Below, piece after piece: positions 37,814 to 46,642 of a stretch of 64,000 nucleotides of DNA. This DNA is from Vagococcus teuberi. GTDB lineage: Bacteria; Bacillota; Bacilli; Lactobacillales; Vagococcaceae. A program made the position numbers and the translations under genes. A model generated the notes under the pieces. That model had not been told where the DNA came from and ran no database searches. It was given only the letters and a program-made list of their open reading frames with translations. The stretch lies in contig NZ_CP017267.1 in assembly GCF_001870205.1 (NCBI RefSeq), positions 546,501-610,500 on the forward strand, written 5' to 3'. The stretch's first letter is position 1. Every line of letters starts with the position of its first letter.

Positions 37814-38743
37814 ATGCAAAATAAAGTGGTCAAACAATTACATTTGATGGGAACAGTAATAGATATTACTGTAGTAGGAAATAAAGCGGAAGAAGTAGTT
37901 GAGAAGACAGTTAGAATGCTAGAGTATTATGAAAAAATGTTTAGTGCTAATGACGATACTTCAGAATTAATGAAAATAAACTTTAATGCTGGAAAAACAG
38001 ATACCATGGTTTCTCCTGAGCTATACAATCTTATTTCCCTAGGCAAGTATCATAGTATTCAGGATGATAGTTTTTTAAATATAGCGATTGGCCCTTTAAT
38101 AAAAGAGTGGAAAATTGGGTTTGAAGGAGCGTTAGTTCCATCAAAAGAAGTCATTGAAAGTCTATTAAGAAAAACCAATCCAGAAAAAATTATTTTAAGT
38201 CCTAATACACATAGTATTTATTTAGAGGATAAACAAATGGAGATTGATCTAGGTGCATTAGCAAAAGGATTCATTGCTGATAAAGTAGTTGAGTATTATA
38301 AACAACAAGATATAACGTCGGCTATTTTAAATCTTGGTGGTAATGTGGTGGTCTATGGAGAAAGTCATCATCCAGATGGTTATTTTAGAGTAGGAATCCA
38401 ACATCCAACAGAACCACGCTCTCATTGTTTAGTAACTATTCAAGCTAAAAATGAATCGATTGTGACGTCTGGTATTTACGAAAGAACGCTAACAGTTGGA
38501 AAAACAATCTATCATCACATAATTAATCCAAAGACAGGATATCCAATAGAAACAGATGTCGCTAGTTTGACGATTATTTCTAAACGATCAGTTGATGGAG
38601 AAATATGGACAACACGTCTATTTGGTAAAAATACCAAAGATATTATTAGTACTGTGAATCAACTTGATGCTATTGAGTGTGTTGTTATAGATAAAACAAA
38701 TAAAGTATTTACTTCAGAGATGATTAAAACAAAACTAATGTAA
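37814..38743 (+). CDS. apbE: FAD:protein FMN transferase ApbE
   Basis: A 309-residue flavin transferase that attaches FMN through a phosphoester to Ser/Thr in target flavoproteins. Conserved blocks are 'MGTVIDITVVG', 'EIDLGALAKGFIADKV', 'AILNLGGNVVVYG', 'VTSGIYER' and 'HHIINPKTGYPIETD'. No signal peptide or lipobox is visible, so it looks cytoplasmic, unlike the lipoprotein ApbE/Ftp forms. No FMN-binding-domain target is in the window. It is followed by two flavin reductase genes, suggesting a flavin-linked redox operon. Confidence 0.92.
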   Translation: MQNKVVKQLHLMGTVIDITVVGNKAEEVVEKTVRMLEYYEKMFSANDDTSELMKINFNAGKTDTMVSPELYNLISLGKYHSIQDDSFLNIAIGPLIKEWKIGFEGALVPSKEVIESLLRKTNPEKIILSPNTHSIYLEDKQMEIDLGALAKGFIADKVVEYYKQQDITSAILNLGGNVVVYGESHHPDGYFRVGIQHPTEPRSHCLVTIQAKNESIVTSGIYERTLTVGKTIYHHIINPKTGYPIETDVASLTIISKRSVDGEIWTTRLFGKNTKDIISTVNQLDAIECVVIDKTNKVFTSEMIKTKLM

Positions 38744-38759
38744 AGAGAGGAAGATTTTT

Positions 38760-39368
38760 ATGGATAAGTATATAGCGATAGTAGGGACAAATTCTGATCA
38801 GTCAACAAATCGAAAATTATTGTACTTTATTAAAGATTACTTTAAAAACGAGGCAGATATTGAAATAATCGAAATCAAAGAGTTCCCTATGTTCAATAAA
38901 CCTGACGATGGAAATTTACCAAGTATTGTAAAAGAAGTAGCGCAAAAAATAGAAGAGGCAGACGGTGTCATTATCAGTACACCGGAATATAATCATGCCG
39001 TTCCAGCAGCATTAATGAATGCGTTGAATTGGTTATCTTACAATATTTACCCATTTGTGGATAAACCAGTTATGATTACAGGAGCTTCATATGGTACGTT
39101 AGGTTCATCAAGAGCACAAAGTCATTTAAAACAAATGCTTGATTCACCTGAGTTAAAGGCTAGAACAATGCCGAGTTCGGAATTTCTATTAAGTCACTCA
39201 CTTCAAGCTTTCGATGAAAGTGGAAAATTAGTAGATGAGAATCAAATTCAAAAATTACATAGTCTATTTTTAGACTTTAAGCATTTTGTCTATATGACCA
39301 ATCAATTAATGAGTGCTCACAAACAAAATAAAAAAGAAGCAGAAAACTTTTCATGGGAAAATATTTAA
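38760..39368 (+). CDS. NAD(P)H-dependent FMN reductase family protein
   Basis: A 202-residue flavodoxin-like protein. The N-terminal phosphate loop is 'IAIVGTNSDQSTNRKLLYFI'. The FMN-reductase motif is 'STPEYNHAVPAALMNALNWL', followed by 'KPVMITGASYGTLGSSRAQSHLKQML'. It reduces FMN or uses FMN to reduce other acceptors. It is a paralogue of the next gene, sharing the same order of motifs, and lies 16 bases after apbE. Confidence 0.9.
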   Translation: MDKYIAIVGTNSDQSTNRKLLYFIKDYFKNEADIEIIEIKEFPMFNKPDDGNLPSIVKEVAQKIEEADGVIISTPEYNHAVPAALMNALNWLSYNIYPFVDKPVMITGASYGTLGSSRAQSHLKQMLDSPELKARTMPSSEFLLSHSLQAFDESGKLVDENQIQKLHSLFLDFKHFVYMTNQLMSAHKQNKKEAENFSWENI

Positions 39369-39380
39369 GGAGGAAGTCAA

Positions 39381-40583
39381 ATGAAACTAGTAGGAATTGT
39401 AGGATCAAATGCTGATAAATCATATAATCGTACGTTGTTACAATACATAAAAAAACACTTTTCTGATAAATTTGATTTAGAATTAATCGAAATTAAAGAT
39501 GTTCCATTGTTTAATCAAAGTAATGATCAAACAAATACGCCAGTGATTCAGTCAATAAACCGTAAGATTTTAAATGCAGATGGGGTTATTATTGCAACAC
39601 CTGAACATAACCATACAATACCAGCCAGTTTAAAGAGTGTATTAGAGTGGTTATCATTTAAAATACATCCACTAGAAAACAAACCAGTAATGATTATTGG
39701 TGCTTCATACTATGACCAAGGTTCTTCACGAGCTCAATTACATTTACGACAAATACTTGATGCACCAGGTGTTCATGCTCTAGTCATGCCAGGAAATGAA
39801 TTTTTACTTGGAAAAGTACGCGAAGCTTTTGATGACAATAATAACCTAAAAGACGCTAAAACTGTTGAGTTTTTAAGTAATGTATTAGATAAATTTTTAC
39901 GATATATTGAAGTAATATCTGAGTTAGAAGGAACGAAAAAGCCTGAACTGGAAAAAGAAGATTTATATTGCGAAGGGTCAATCGATACCACAATTGATGG
40001 AGTTGACAAAGGAGCTGATGACTGGGTTGAACAAGCATCAGAAAAAGTTCAAGCAGTAGAAGGTGATACTTATGTCAAATTAAATCGTGGTATATTAACG
40101 GTTAATCAGTTAAATCATTTCTTTGCCTCAATGCCTATGGAATTAACCTATGCAGATAATAATAATCAATTTTTATATTATAATTACACAAAAGAAGATA
40201 AAGATATGTTAGCCTCACGTCATCCAAGTCAAGTAGGGAACCCTCTAGCCTATTGTCATCCAGAAAAAGCATTAAACGGTGTGAATTGGGTTGTTCAGCA
40301 GTTACGATCTGGAGCTCAAGATTGCGTAAGAGTACATGTTCCAACGCATGGACCAGATAAATTTGTTGTACATAATTATCAAGCAATTCATGATGATGAA
40401 GGAAATTATGCTGGTATAAACGAATACATATTAGATTTTAAACCAATTGTTGATTGGTATTTAAAACAAACAGGTCAAACTTTAACACCAGGAACAGATA
40501 CAGTCAGTGGAGCTTCAGAATCTTCCAAACATACTGCTTCATCTGATGCGGATGCAGTCTCAAGTGCGTCAAAAACAGAATAA
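39381..40583 (+). CDS. FMN reductase fused to a C-terminal PAS-like domain
   Basis: A 400-residue protein. Residues 1-185 repeat the FMN-reductase domain of the upstream gene ('VGIVGSNADKSYNRTLLQYI', 'ATPEHNHTIPASLKSVLEWL'). A linker of about 45 residues leads to a PAS-like sensor domain (about 230-365; 'NHFFASMPMELTYADNNNQFLYYN', 'GNPLAYCHPEKALNGVNWVVQQLRSG', 'YAGINEYILDF'). That domain resembles the DUF438/PAS type. The C-terminus is Ser/Ala/Thr-rich. The fusion suggests redox or haem sensing linked to flavin turnover, which is inference. Confidence 0.88.
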   Translation: MKLVGIVGSNADKSYNRTLLQYIKKHFSDKFDLELIEIKDVPLFNQSNDQTNTPVIQSINRKILNADGVIIATPEHNHTIPASLKSVLEWLSFKIHPLENKPVMIIGASYYDQGSSRAQLHLRQILDAPGVHALVMPGNEFLLGKVREAFDDNNNLKDAKTVEFLSNVLDKFLRYIEVISELEGTKKPELEKEDLYCEGSIDTTIDGVDKGADDWVEQASEKVQAVEGDTYVKLNRGILTVNQLNHFFASMPMELTYADNNNQFLYYNYTKEDKDMLASRHPSQVGNPLAYCHPEKALNGVNWVVQQLRSGAQDCVRVHVPTHGPDKFVVHNYQAIHDDEGNYAGINEYILDFKPIVDWYLKQTGQTLTPGTDTVSGASESSKHTASSDADAVSSASKTE

Positions 40584-40597
40584 TAACTAGACAGTAA

Positions 40598-40630
40598 AAG
40601 ACTAAGATGTTCTATCTTGGTCTTTTTTTT
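40598..40630 (+). terminator. Terminator after the FMN reductase operon
   Basis: Stem AAAGACtaAGAT with ATCTtgGTCTTT (about 40598-40624) followed by a T-run. Confidence 0.8.
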
Positions 40631-40673
40631 GTTCGCAAATAGTAAAGTTACTAGTATAAATTAGTTTATCCTA

Positions 40674-40702
40674 TTGAAAATGAGAAAAAAGTTTATCATA
40701 AT
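40674..40702 (+). promoter_or_regulatory. Promoter of the cell-wall protease
   Basis: TTGAAA (40674-40679), 17-base spacer, CATAAT (40697-40702). The sequence ATGAGAAAAA appears at about 40680 and again at 40701 around the hexamers and could be a regulator half-site pair. Confidence 0.65.
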
Positions 40703-40775
40703 GAGAAAAACTTAATAAATAATAAACAATATTTTAATCGTATTGTTGTTATTAAATAATAAAAGGGGTAGGTAT

Positions 40776-43700
40776 ATGAAACAGTCGGTTGTTAAACGTT
40801 CGGCACTGCTAGCGAGTAGTCTTTTGTTATTGTCCACGCCAGTTTTGGATGCAACACTTGTATTAGCAAATGAAACGAGTAGTCAAAAGGAAACACAAAC
40901 GAATCAAAAAAAGGTAGAAGAAAGTGTCAAAAATTTTTTGAATGAAGAAAAAGAATTGGCCAATAAAGCTGATGCAACTGACTTTTATACAAGAGTCAAT
41001 GAACAGTTAAAAAATGAGGGACTAATCACAGAAGGTACATCTAACACAACTGTTGATAAAGAACAACGCATACGTGTAATGGTCCAGTTGGATGAGGATG
41101 TTGCTATAAATAAAGTTGACTTACCAACAGGTTCTAAACAATCTGTTCAGTCAATAGAAAAAGCGACAGATACAGTGGTCAAAAAACAATCGTCTGTAAA
41201 AGCAAAGATTGAAAAAATCGCAGGCTCAAAGGCCAAACGTTCATTTGGTTATTTGTTAAATGCGTTTTCTATTAATGTAAAAGTTGGAGACATTGAAAAA
41301 ATTGAAGCACTAAGTGGTGTTGTATCAGTGACACCGGCTCAAGTATTTTATCCAACTGATACACATGCAAATGCAATTGCCGATGTACAAAAAGTTTGGG
41401 AAGAAAAGAAATTACATGGTGAAGGAATGGTTATCTCAATTATTGATAGTGGAATCGATCCAAGCCATAAAGATCTATTTTTATCCAATCCTGAAAGCGG
41501 TCCTTTAACTAAAGAAAGCGTTAAAAAAATGGATAAAGGAAAATACTTCAGTGAAAAGGTTCCATTTGGCTATAATTACGCAGATGGCAGCGATGATATT
41601 ATAGATGTGGGTGATGCAGGGATGCATGGCCAACATGTGGCAGGTATTGCTGGATCAAACGGTGAAGTGAAAGGAGTTGCCCCAGAAGCTCAGTTACTTG
41701 CAATGAAAGTTTTTTCTAATAACAAAGAGTTGAAAGGCTGTTATACAGATGACATTATTGCGGCTATTGAGGACTCGGTTAAATTAGGAGCGGACGTTAT
41801 TAATATGAGCTTAGGTTCTGTTAGCGCAAATACTGATCCAAACGACCCACAAAATCAAGCGATAAAACGTGCAAGTGATGCAGGTGTTGTGTCAGTTATT
41901 TCAGCAGGAAATAATAGTGTGAGTGGGACAAACGACATGCATGACACCCCCAAAAATCTATTAAATACGTCAGATATGAGTACAGTTGGAAGTCCCGGAG
42001 TCACTACTGAAGCGTTGACTGTTGCGTCATCAGAAAATTCTATTGTGACACTTGAAACATTGAAAGATACATTAGGTAATGCAGTCTTTAGTTCAGTACC
42101 AGAACTAACAGATGGGTCAACGACCATATTTAGTAAAGTTGAAACACAATATGATGTGCTAAATCAAGAACGCGAATTAATAGATGTAGGATTTGGTAAA
42201 GCAACAGATTATACAGATGAGGTGAAAAAATCAGTAAAAGATAATATTGCCTTGATACAGCGTGGCGAGATTTCATTTAGTGAAAAAGCAAAATATGCAA
42301 AAGAAAATGGTGCTGTTGCAGCATTTATCTATAATAATACGGATGGCATTGTACAAATGTCCTTAGATGATGCGGAGTATCCAACAATTGGTCTGTCAGA
42401 TGTTGATGGAGACGTGTTATTAAAAGTAGCGAAGGATAAGAAAAAAGTAGCGTTCAATCTTGGAAAAGCTGAAGTTGACAATAAAATGTATGGTAAGATG
42501 TCAGATTTTAGTTCATGGGGACCAACACCTGAATTGAATTTTAAACCTGAAATATCTGCTCCTGGTGGTAATATTTATTCACTAGCTAATGGAAATAAGT
42601 ATCAAACAATGAGTGGAACAAGTATGGCGTCCCCCTTTGTAGCTGGATCTCAAGCATTAATTTTGCAAGCCATAAAAGAGAAAAAACTTAACTTAAGTGG
42701 GAAAGAATTAGTGAAGTTTGCAAAAGATTCTGCTGTTAATACATCTGTTCCAATGTTTGATGTGAGTCATACAAAAGAAATTATTTCACCACGAAGACAA
42801 GGTGCAGGACAAATCAATGTATCCTCAGCAATTGAAAATGAAGTCAGTATCCTTTATACACCGACTAATGAATCAACGATTGCTTTAAAAGAAATTGGCC
42901 GTTCAACAACAATCGATGTGACGTTGACTAATCATAGTGATAAAGATAAAACGTATACAGTAAATGATTATGGTGGGGTCTACACACAGAGTACTGACGC
43001 GAATAAAGAAATCTATGATACAAAAATAGATAAAGCGAATCTAACAACAGATAACCAAACAATTGAGTTAAAAGCTAAAGAGAGTAAAACAGTTTCGTTT
43101 AATTTGACATTACCATTTTCTTTTTCAGAACAACAATTTGTTGAAGGCTTTATCGGATTTGATGGTGTGGATACACCTAACTTAGTTATTCCATACATGG
43201 GATTCTTTGGCACTTATTCTAAAGATAAGTCAGTCGATCCTTTGATTTTTCAAGAAGGTCATAGCGCACCGACAGCATCAGGATTTTTAGTAAGTAATGG
43301 CAATAATATTTTAGGAATGGTGAAAAATGAAAAAGGTGAGTCAGTTGTTGATCCAGATGCGATGGCTATTTCTCCTAAAAATAATGATGGTGTTCAAGAT
43401 TATAGTATGCCATATTTATTTTTCAATCGTAATTTCTCACAAGCAACATATGACATTATAGATGATAAAGGTGACACAATAAAAGAGCTTTACATTTCTA
43501 AAAATGGTCGCAAAGATTTCTTTAATTCAGGAACAGGAAAGTGGACAACGCATGCCGTGTCTCAAGCAAAATGGACAGGAACATCATATAATAAAAAATC
43601 AGGCAAAGAAGAACAAGTACCAGATGGTCGTTACCAATACAAAGTAAGTGTTACTTCACAAAATGATGGTTCAACCCAAGAAACGTACATACCAGTAACA

Positions 43701-46127
43701 GTTGATAATACGAAACCAGAAATTAAACATGTCGAGGTAAGTAAAACAGGAACGCTACTAGTTGATGTAACGGATAATTTGTCTGGAGTGAAACCAGATG
43801 TTGTGGCTTTAAATGTAAATGGAAAAAATTACAAAATGGCTCTTAAAAAAGGTAGTAACAATGATAAACATCATCAGCAATATGAATCAACTCAACGAAT
43901 ATCTAGTGTCTTTTCTCAAGGGAAAAATCAAGTGACTCTTGGCGTGAGTGATATGGCCGGAAATATTGCTACCACAAGTATAGTTGCTCAACAAGGTGAT
44001 AAAGAAAATATCTTAATTTATAATCTGTCACCAAATCAAACCATTAGCCAAAATACAGCGGGATATAATAAAGAGACTGGGAGCTTCACATTATCAGGTA
44101 GTTACAAGAATGATACAGTATTTTATGTAGATGGTGTTGAAGTCAAAACATCAGATAAGGGATTATTTGAAGTCAGTGTTCCGATTACAAAAGATAAAAC
44201 CAGTATATTATTTACACAAGATAAAGAAGGTACTGACTTGTTTGGTGTGATGCCGGTAAAAGTGGATTTAGATGCGCCTGTTATAGAGATAAATGATTCA
44301 TCTGACGGAAAAATAAATACTACAGATAGTCAATATACGTTATCAGGTCATATCAGTGATGCAACTGAAGCCTTGTTGTATAATCCTAAAACAGAAGAAA
44401 AAGTGCCATTAACATTAGATAACGGTGCGTTCTCTAAAGAGCTCTCACTAATTTATGGAGATAATTTATATTATGTTATCGCAGGGGATGAATCGGACAA
44501 TCACACCACTCAACAGGTCGTCATTCATTCATCTAGTGCAACGAAAATTGATAAAAATATGATTAAATTTGATAATATCGATTCTAGTCTATCAGTGATA
44601 AATACGGATAGCACAGGATATGATAAAGATAATAAAACATTAACCATCACTGGTAAATTAGCCTACCCAGTCGCTAATTTTGCATTAAATGGTGAAAAAG
44701 TACCTTATGATCCCACGACTTTAGCCTTTAGTTATCAAATGAAAAATATTTCAACAGGATCATATCGATTAACAGCTTACGTCCAAGATGATAAATTAAA
44801 TCAAGGTAAGCCAGTTGTTAATTATGGCTATACTATTTGGGTGGATGACACCTTACCATCATTAACATTACATAATGTGGAGCAACAATCTGATGGGCGC
44901 TTAGTTGGGTTTACGAATCAAAATCCATATGTTGTTCAAGCCACGATAACAGATAATTTAACGGGTTATGATTTTAGTATAAATAATAATCATGTTTACA
45001 CTGATCCAAGCTATACAACATTTAATGAGTCGTTCTTTGACAAAAGACCAAGTGTGGATGTTGATTATAAAGTGTCTCTTTTACCAGAAGCAACATCTAA
45101 AATGACAGCAACATTATCTGACTTAGTTGGAAATAAACAAACATTAGATTTTGATATGAATCATCACAAAGATGATACAATACCAACTCCAAGATTAGTA
45201 AGTAGTGATGGTAAACTAACACGTAAACCAGTCGTAATATCGTCTAGCAATGAGACTGATGTGGCTAATCATGCAGGTAGCTTTGAAAAGCCTAACTTGT
45301 ATTACTCAACTGATAAAGAAATATGGACGGTTGTACCAAAAGATGTCAGCGTCAGTGAAAATGGAAACTACTACTTTAAGTATGCAGACAAATATGGAAA
45401 TGAATCAGCAGTCTCAGAAATAAAAGTAGATAATATTCGTACCGAGATAAAATCACTCCCAACTATTTCACTTAGCTCATACGGTGGGAAAGAAGAAAAA
45501 GTGACAGTGACGATTGGTTTAACGACTGAGGATACTGATACTCATCTAACGTATAGTTTAGATGAAGGGAAAACGTGGAAAGAGTATAAAGAAGCATTTG
45601 ACGTGACAAAAGATAGTGTATTACAAGTCAAATCAGTTGATACTGCGGGTAATGAAAGTCCCGTTTTAAGTGAAAACATCGTCGTAAAACCTAAACCAAT
45701 CCAAAGTAAAGAAAGTACAACACAAACAGAATTAGAAAAAACAGATAAAAAAGATGGTGAGACACAGACATCAAATGAATTAGAAGAATCACCATCTGAA
45801 GAAGAAAAAGGCGAAGCAGAAAAAGAGCAAACGCCACCTTTTGAAAATCAAGAAAAAGAAGATAAAAAAATAGCAGAAAAAGAAGAGAATCAAAAAGAAA
45901 AAACTAGTCAACTATCGCAAGAGTCAATTGGATTCATTTCTAATGAAACGGTGAAACGATCGAGTAATGTATCATCTAATCAAACGCAGGAAACCTTAAA
46001 ATCACTTTCTAAAAATAACTTACCCAAAACTGGTGATGCATCAAATAAAAAAGTAGTGATAATTGGTATACTGATGTTATCGTTAGTATCAATTGTATGG
46101 CTCAATAAACGAAAAAAGGAACAGTAA
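40776..46127 (+). CDS. LPxTG-anchored S8 subtilase (lactocepin/C5a-peptidase-like)
   Basis: A 1783-residue surface protease. It has a signal peptide (1-32) and an inhibitor-like propeptide (about 95-195). The catalytic domain has Asp224 ('IIDSGID'), His284 ('MHGQHVAG'), the oxyanion Asn in 'SAGNNS', and Ser616 ('GTSMASP'). A PA insert ('IALIQRGEISFSEKAKYAKENGAVAAFIYN') lies between His and Ser. Fn3-like and several Ig-like repeats follow (about 700-1630), then a Lys/Glu/Gln-rich wall-spanning tail. LPKTG is at 1749-1753, with a membrane helix and KRKK. ATG 40776 gives the signal peptide. The gene is monocistronic. Confidence 0.95.
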   Translation: MKQSVVKRSALLASSLLLLSTPVLDATLVLANETSSQKETQTNQKKVEESVKNFLNEEKELANKADATDFYTRVNEQLKNEGLITEGTSNTTVDKEQRIRVMVQLDEDVAINKVDLPTGSKQSVQSIEKATDTVVKKQSSVKAKIEKIAGSKAKRSFGYLLNAFSINVKVGDIEKIEALSGVVSVTPAQVFYPTDTHANAIADVQKVWEEKKLHGEGMVISIIDSGIDPSHKDLFLSNPESGPLTKESVKKMDKGKYFSEKVPFGYNYADGSDDIIDVGDAGMHGQHVAGIAGSNGEVKGVAPEAQLLAMKVFSNNKELKGCYTDDIIAAIEDSVKLGADVINMSLGSVSANTDPNDPQNQAIKRASDAGVVSVISAGNNSVSGTNDMHDTPKNLLNTSDMSTVGSPGVTTEALTVASSENSIVTLETLKDTLGNAVFSSVPELTDGSTTIFSKVETQYDVLNQERELIDVGFGKATDYTDEVKKSVKDNIALIQRGEISFSEKAKYAKENGAVAAFIYNNTDGIVQMSLDDAEYPTIGLSDVDGDVLLKVAKDKKKVAFNLGKAEVDNKMYGKMSDFSSWGPTPELNFKPEISAPGGNIYSLANGNKYQTMSGTSMASPFVAGSQALILQAIKEKKLNLSGKELVKFAKDSAVNTSVPMFDVSHTKEIISPRRQGAGQINVSSAIENEVSILYTPTNESTIALKEIGRSTTIDVTLTNHSDKDKTYTVNDYGGVYTQSTDANKEIYDTKIDKANLTTDNQTIELKAKESKTVSFNLTLPFSFSEQQFVEGFIGFDGVDTPNLVIPYMGFFGTYSKDKSVDPLIFQEGHSAPTASGFLVSNGNNILGMVKNEKGESVVDPDAMAISPKNNDGVQDYSMPYLFFNRNFSQATYDIIDDKGDTIKELYISKNGRKDFFNSGTGKWTTHAVSQAKWTGTSYNKKSGKEEQVPDGRYQYKVSVTSQNDGSTQETYIPVTVDNTKPEIKHVEVSKTGTLLVDVTDNLSGVKPDVVALNVNGKNYKMALKKGSNNDKHHQQYESTQRISSVFSQGKNQVTLGVSDMAGNIATTSIVAQQGDKENILIYNLSPNQTISQNTAGYNKETGSFTLSGSYKNDTVFYVDGVEVKTSDKGLFEVSVPITKDKTSILFTQDKEGTDLFGVMPVKVDLDAPVIEINDSSDGKINTTDSQYTLSGHISDATEALLYNPKTEEKVPLTLDNGAFSKELSLIYGDNLYYVIAGDESDNHTTQQVVIHSSSATKIDKNMIKFDNIDSSLSVINTDSTGYDKDNKTLTITGKLAYPVANFALNGEKVPYDPTTLAFSYQMKNISTGSYRLTAYVQDDKLNQGKPVVNYGYTIWVDDTLPSLTLHNVEQQSDGRLVGFTNQNPYVVQATITDNLTGYDFSINNNHVYTDPSYTTFNESFFDKRPSVDVDYKVSLLPEATSKMTATLSDLVGNKQTLDFDMNHHKDDTIPTPRLVSSDGKLTRKPVVISSSNETDVANHAGSFEKPNLYYSTDKEIWTVVPKDVSVSENGNYYFKYADKYGNESAVSEIKVDNIRTEIKSLPTISLSSYGGKEEKVTVTIGLTTEDTDTHLTYSLDEGKTWKEYKEAFDVTKDSVLQVKSVDTAGNESPVLSENIVVKPKPIQSKESTTQTELEKTDKKDGETQTSNELEESPSEEEKGEAEKEQTPPFENQEKEDKKIAEKEENQKEKTSQLSQESIGFISNETVKRSSNVSSNQTQETLKSLSKNNLPKTGDASNKKVVIIGILMLSLVSIVWLNKRKKEQ

Positions 46128-46142
46128 ACTAAATAGATGCCG

Positions 46143-46182
46143 ATGAAAGAGGGAGGAATTTAATTCCTTCTTCTTTTTTAAA
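46143..46182 (+). terminator. Terminator after the protease gene
   Basis: Stem AAGAGGGAGGAAT with ATTCCTTCTTCTT (with G-U and one mismatch), short loop, then T-run to about 46181. Confidence 0.78.
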
Positions 46183-46229
46183 AGGTTTTTAAATAATCTA
46201 GCATAAAATGAGAGTCTTTGTTGTGATTG

Positions 46230-46238
46230 TGGTATAGT
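46230..46238 (+). promoter_or_regulatory. Extended -10 promoter of the GutA-like gene
   Basis: TGGTATAGT (46230-46238) is an extended -10. No -35 match is obvious at 17 bases. The gene starts 40 bases downstream. Confidence 0.55.
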
Positions 46239-46277
46239 TAAATTATAAAATATTAAAAAAGTGGGGAAGATATCGAT

Positions 46278-46631
46278 ATGATTAAATCAGTTGTCAAACA
46301 AATTGGGGAACACGCAATGGATGCTAAAGATGAAATGATTATTTTATTTGGAGAAAAAGTGACAGAAGAAATTGAAAAAGTTTCTGTTATTCAACAAGTT
46401 GAAACAAGTGGGCCATTTAATCTAGAAGTTGGTGACACCATTTTATTTGATGACCAAGAGTACCATATAGTTAAAATTGGGTCTGTTTCAAATAGACACT
46501 TAGAATCTATGGGACATGTAACATTGATGTTCAAAGATCCAGAAGGTATGGATGAACTATCAAATGCGATTTATCTGGAACCATATACGTTCCCTAAAAT
46601 CAATGAAGGGACTATTATTACATATCGTTAG
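46278..46631 (+). CDS. PTS glucitol/sorbitol IIA-like protein (orphan)
   Basis: A 117-residue protein of the PTSIIA-gutA family. Family blocks are 'MIILFGEKVTEEIEKVSVI', 'VGDTILFDDQEYHIVKIGSV' and 'LESMGHVTLMFKD'. No sorbitol EIIB, EIIC or dehydrogenase gene is nearby; instead an AI-2E family transporter follows 11 bases later. A histidine in 'MGHVTLMF' is conserved, but the usual phosphorylation context is not clear to me. It may have a regulatory role rather than sugar uptake. Confidence 0.85.
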   Translation: MIKSVVKQIGEHAMDAKDEMIILFGEKVTEEIEKVSVIQQVETSGPFNLEVGDTILFDDQEYHIVKIGSVSNRHLESMGHVTLMFKDPEGMDELSNAIYLEPYTFPKINEGTIITYR

Positions 46632-46642
46632 GGGGAAGATAG

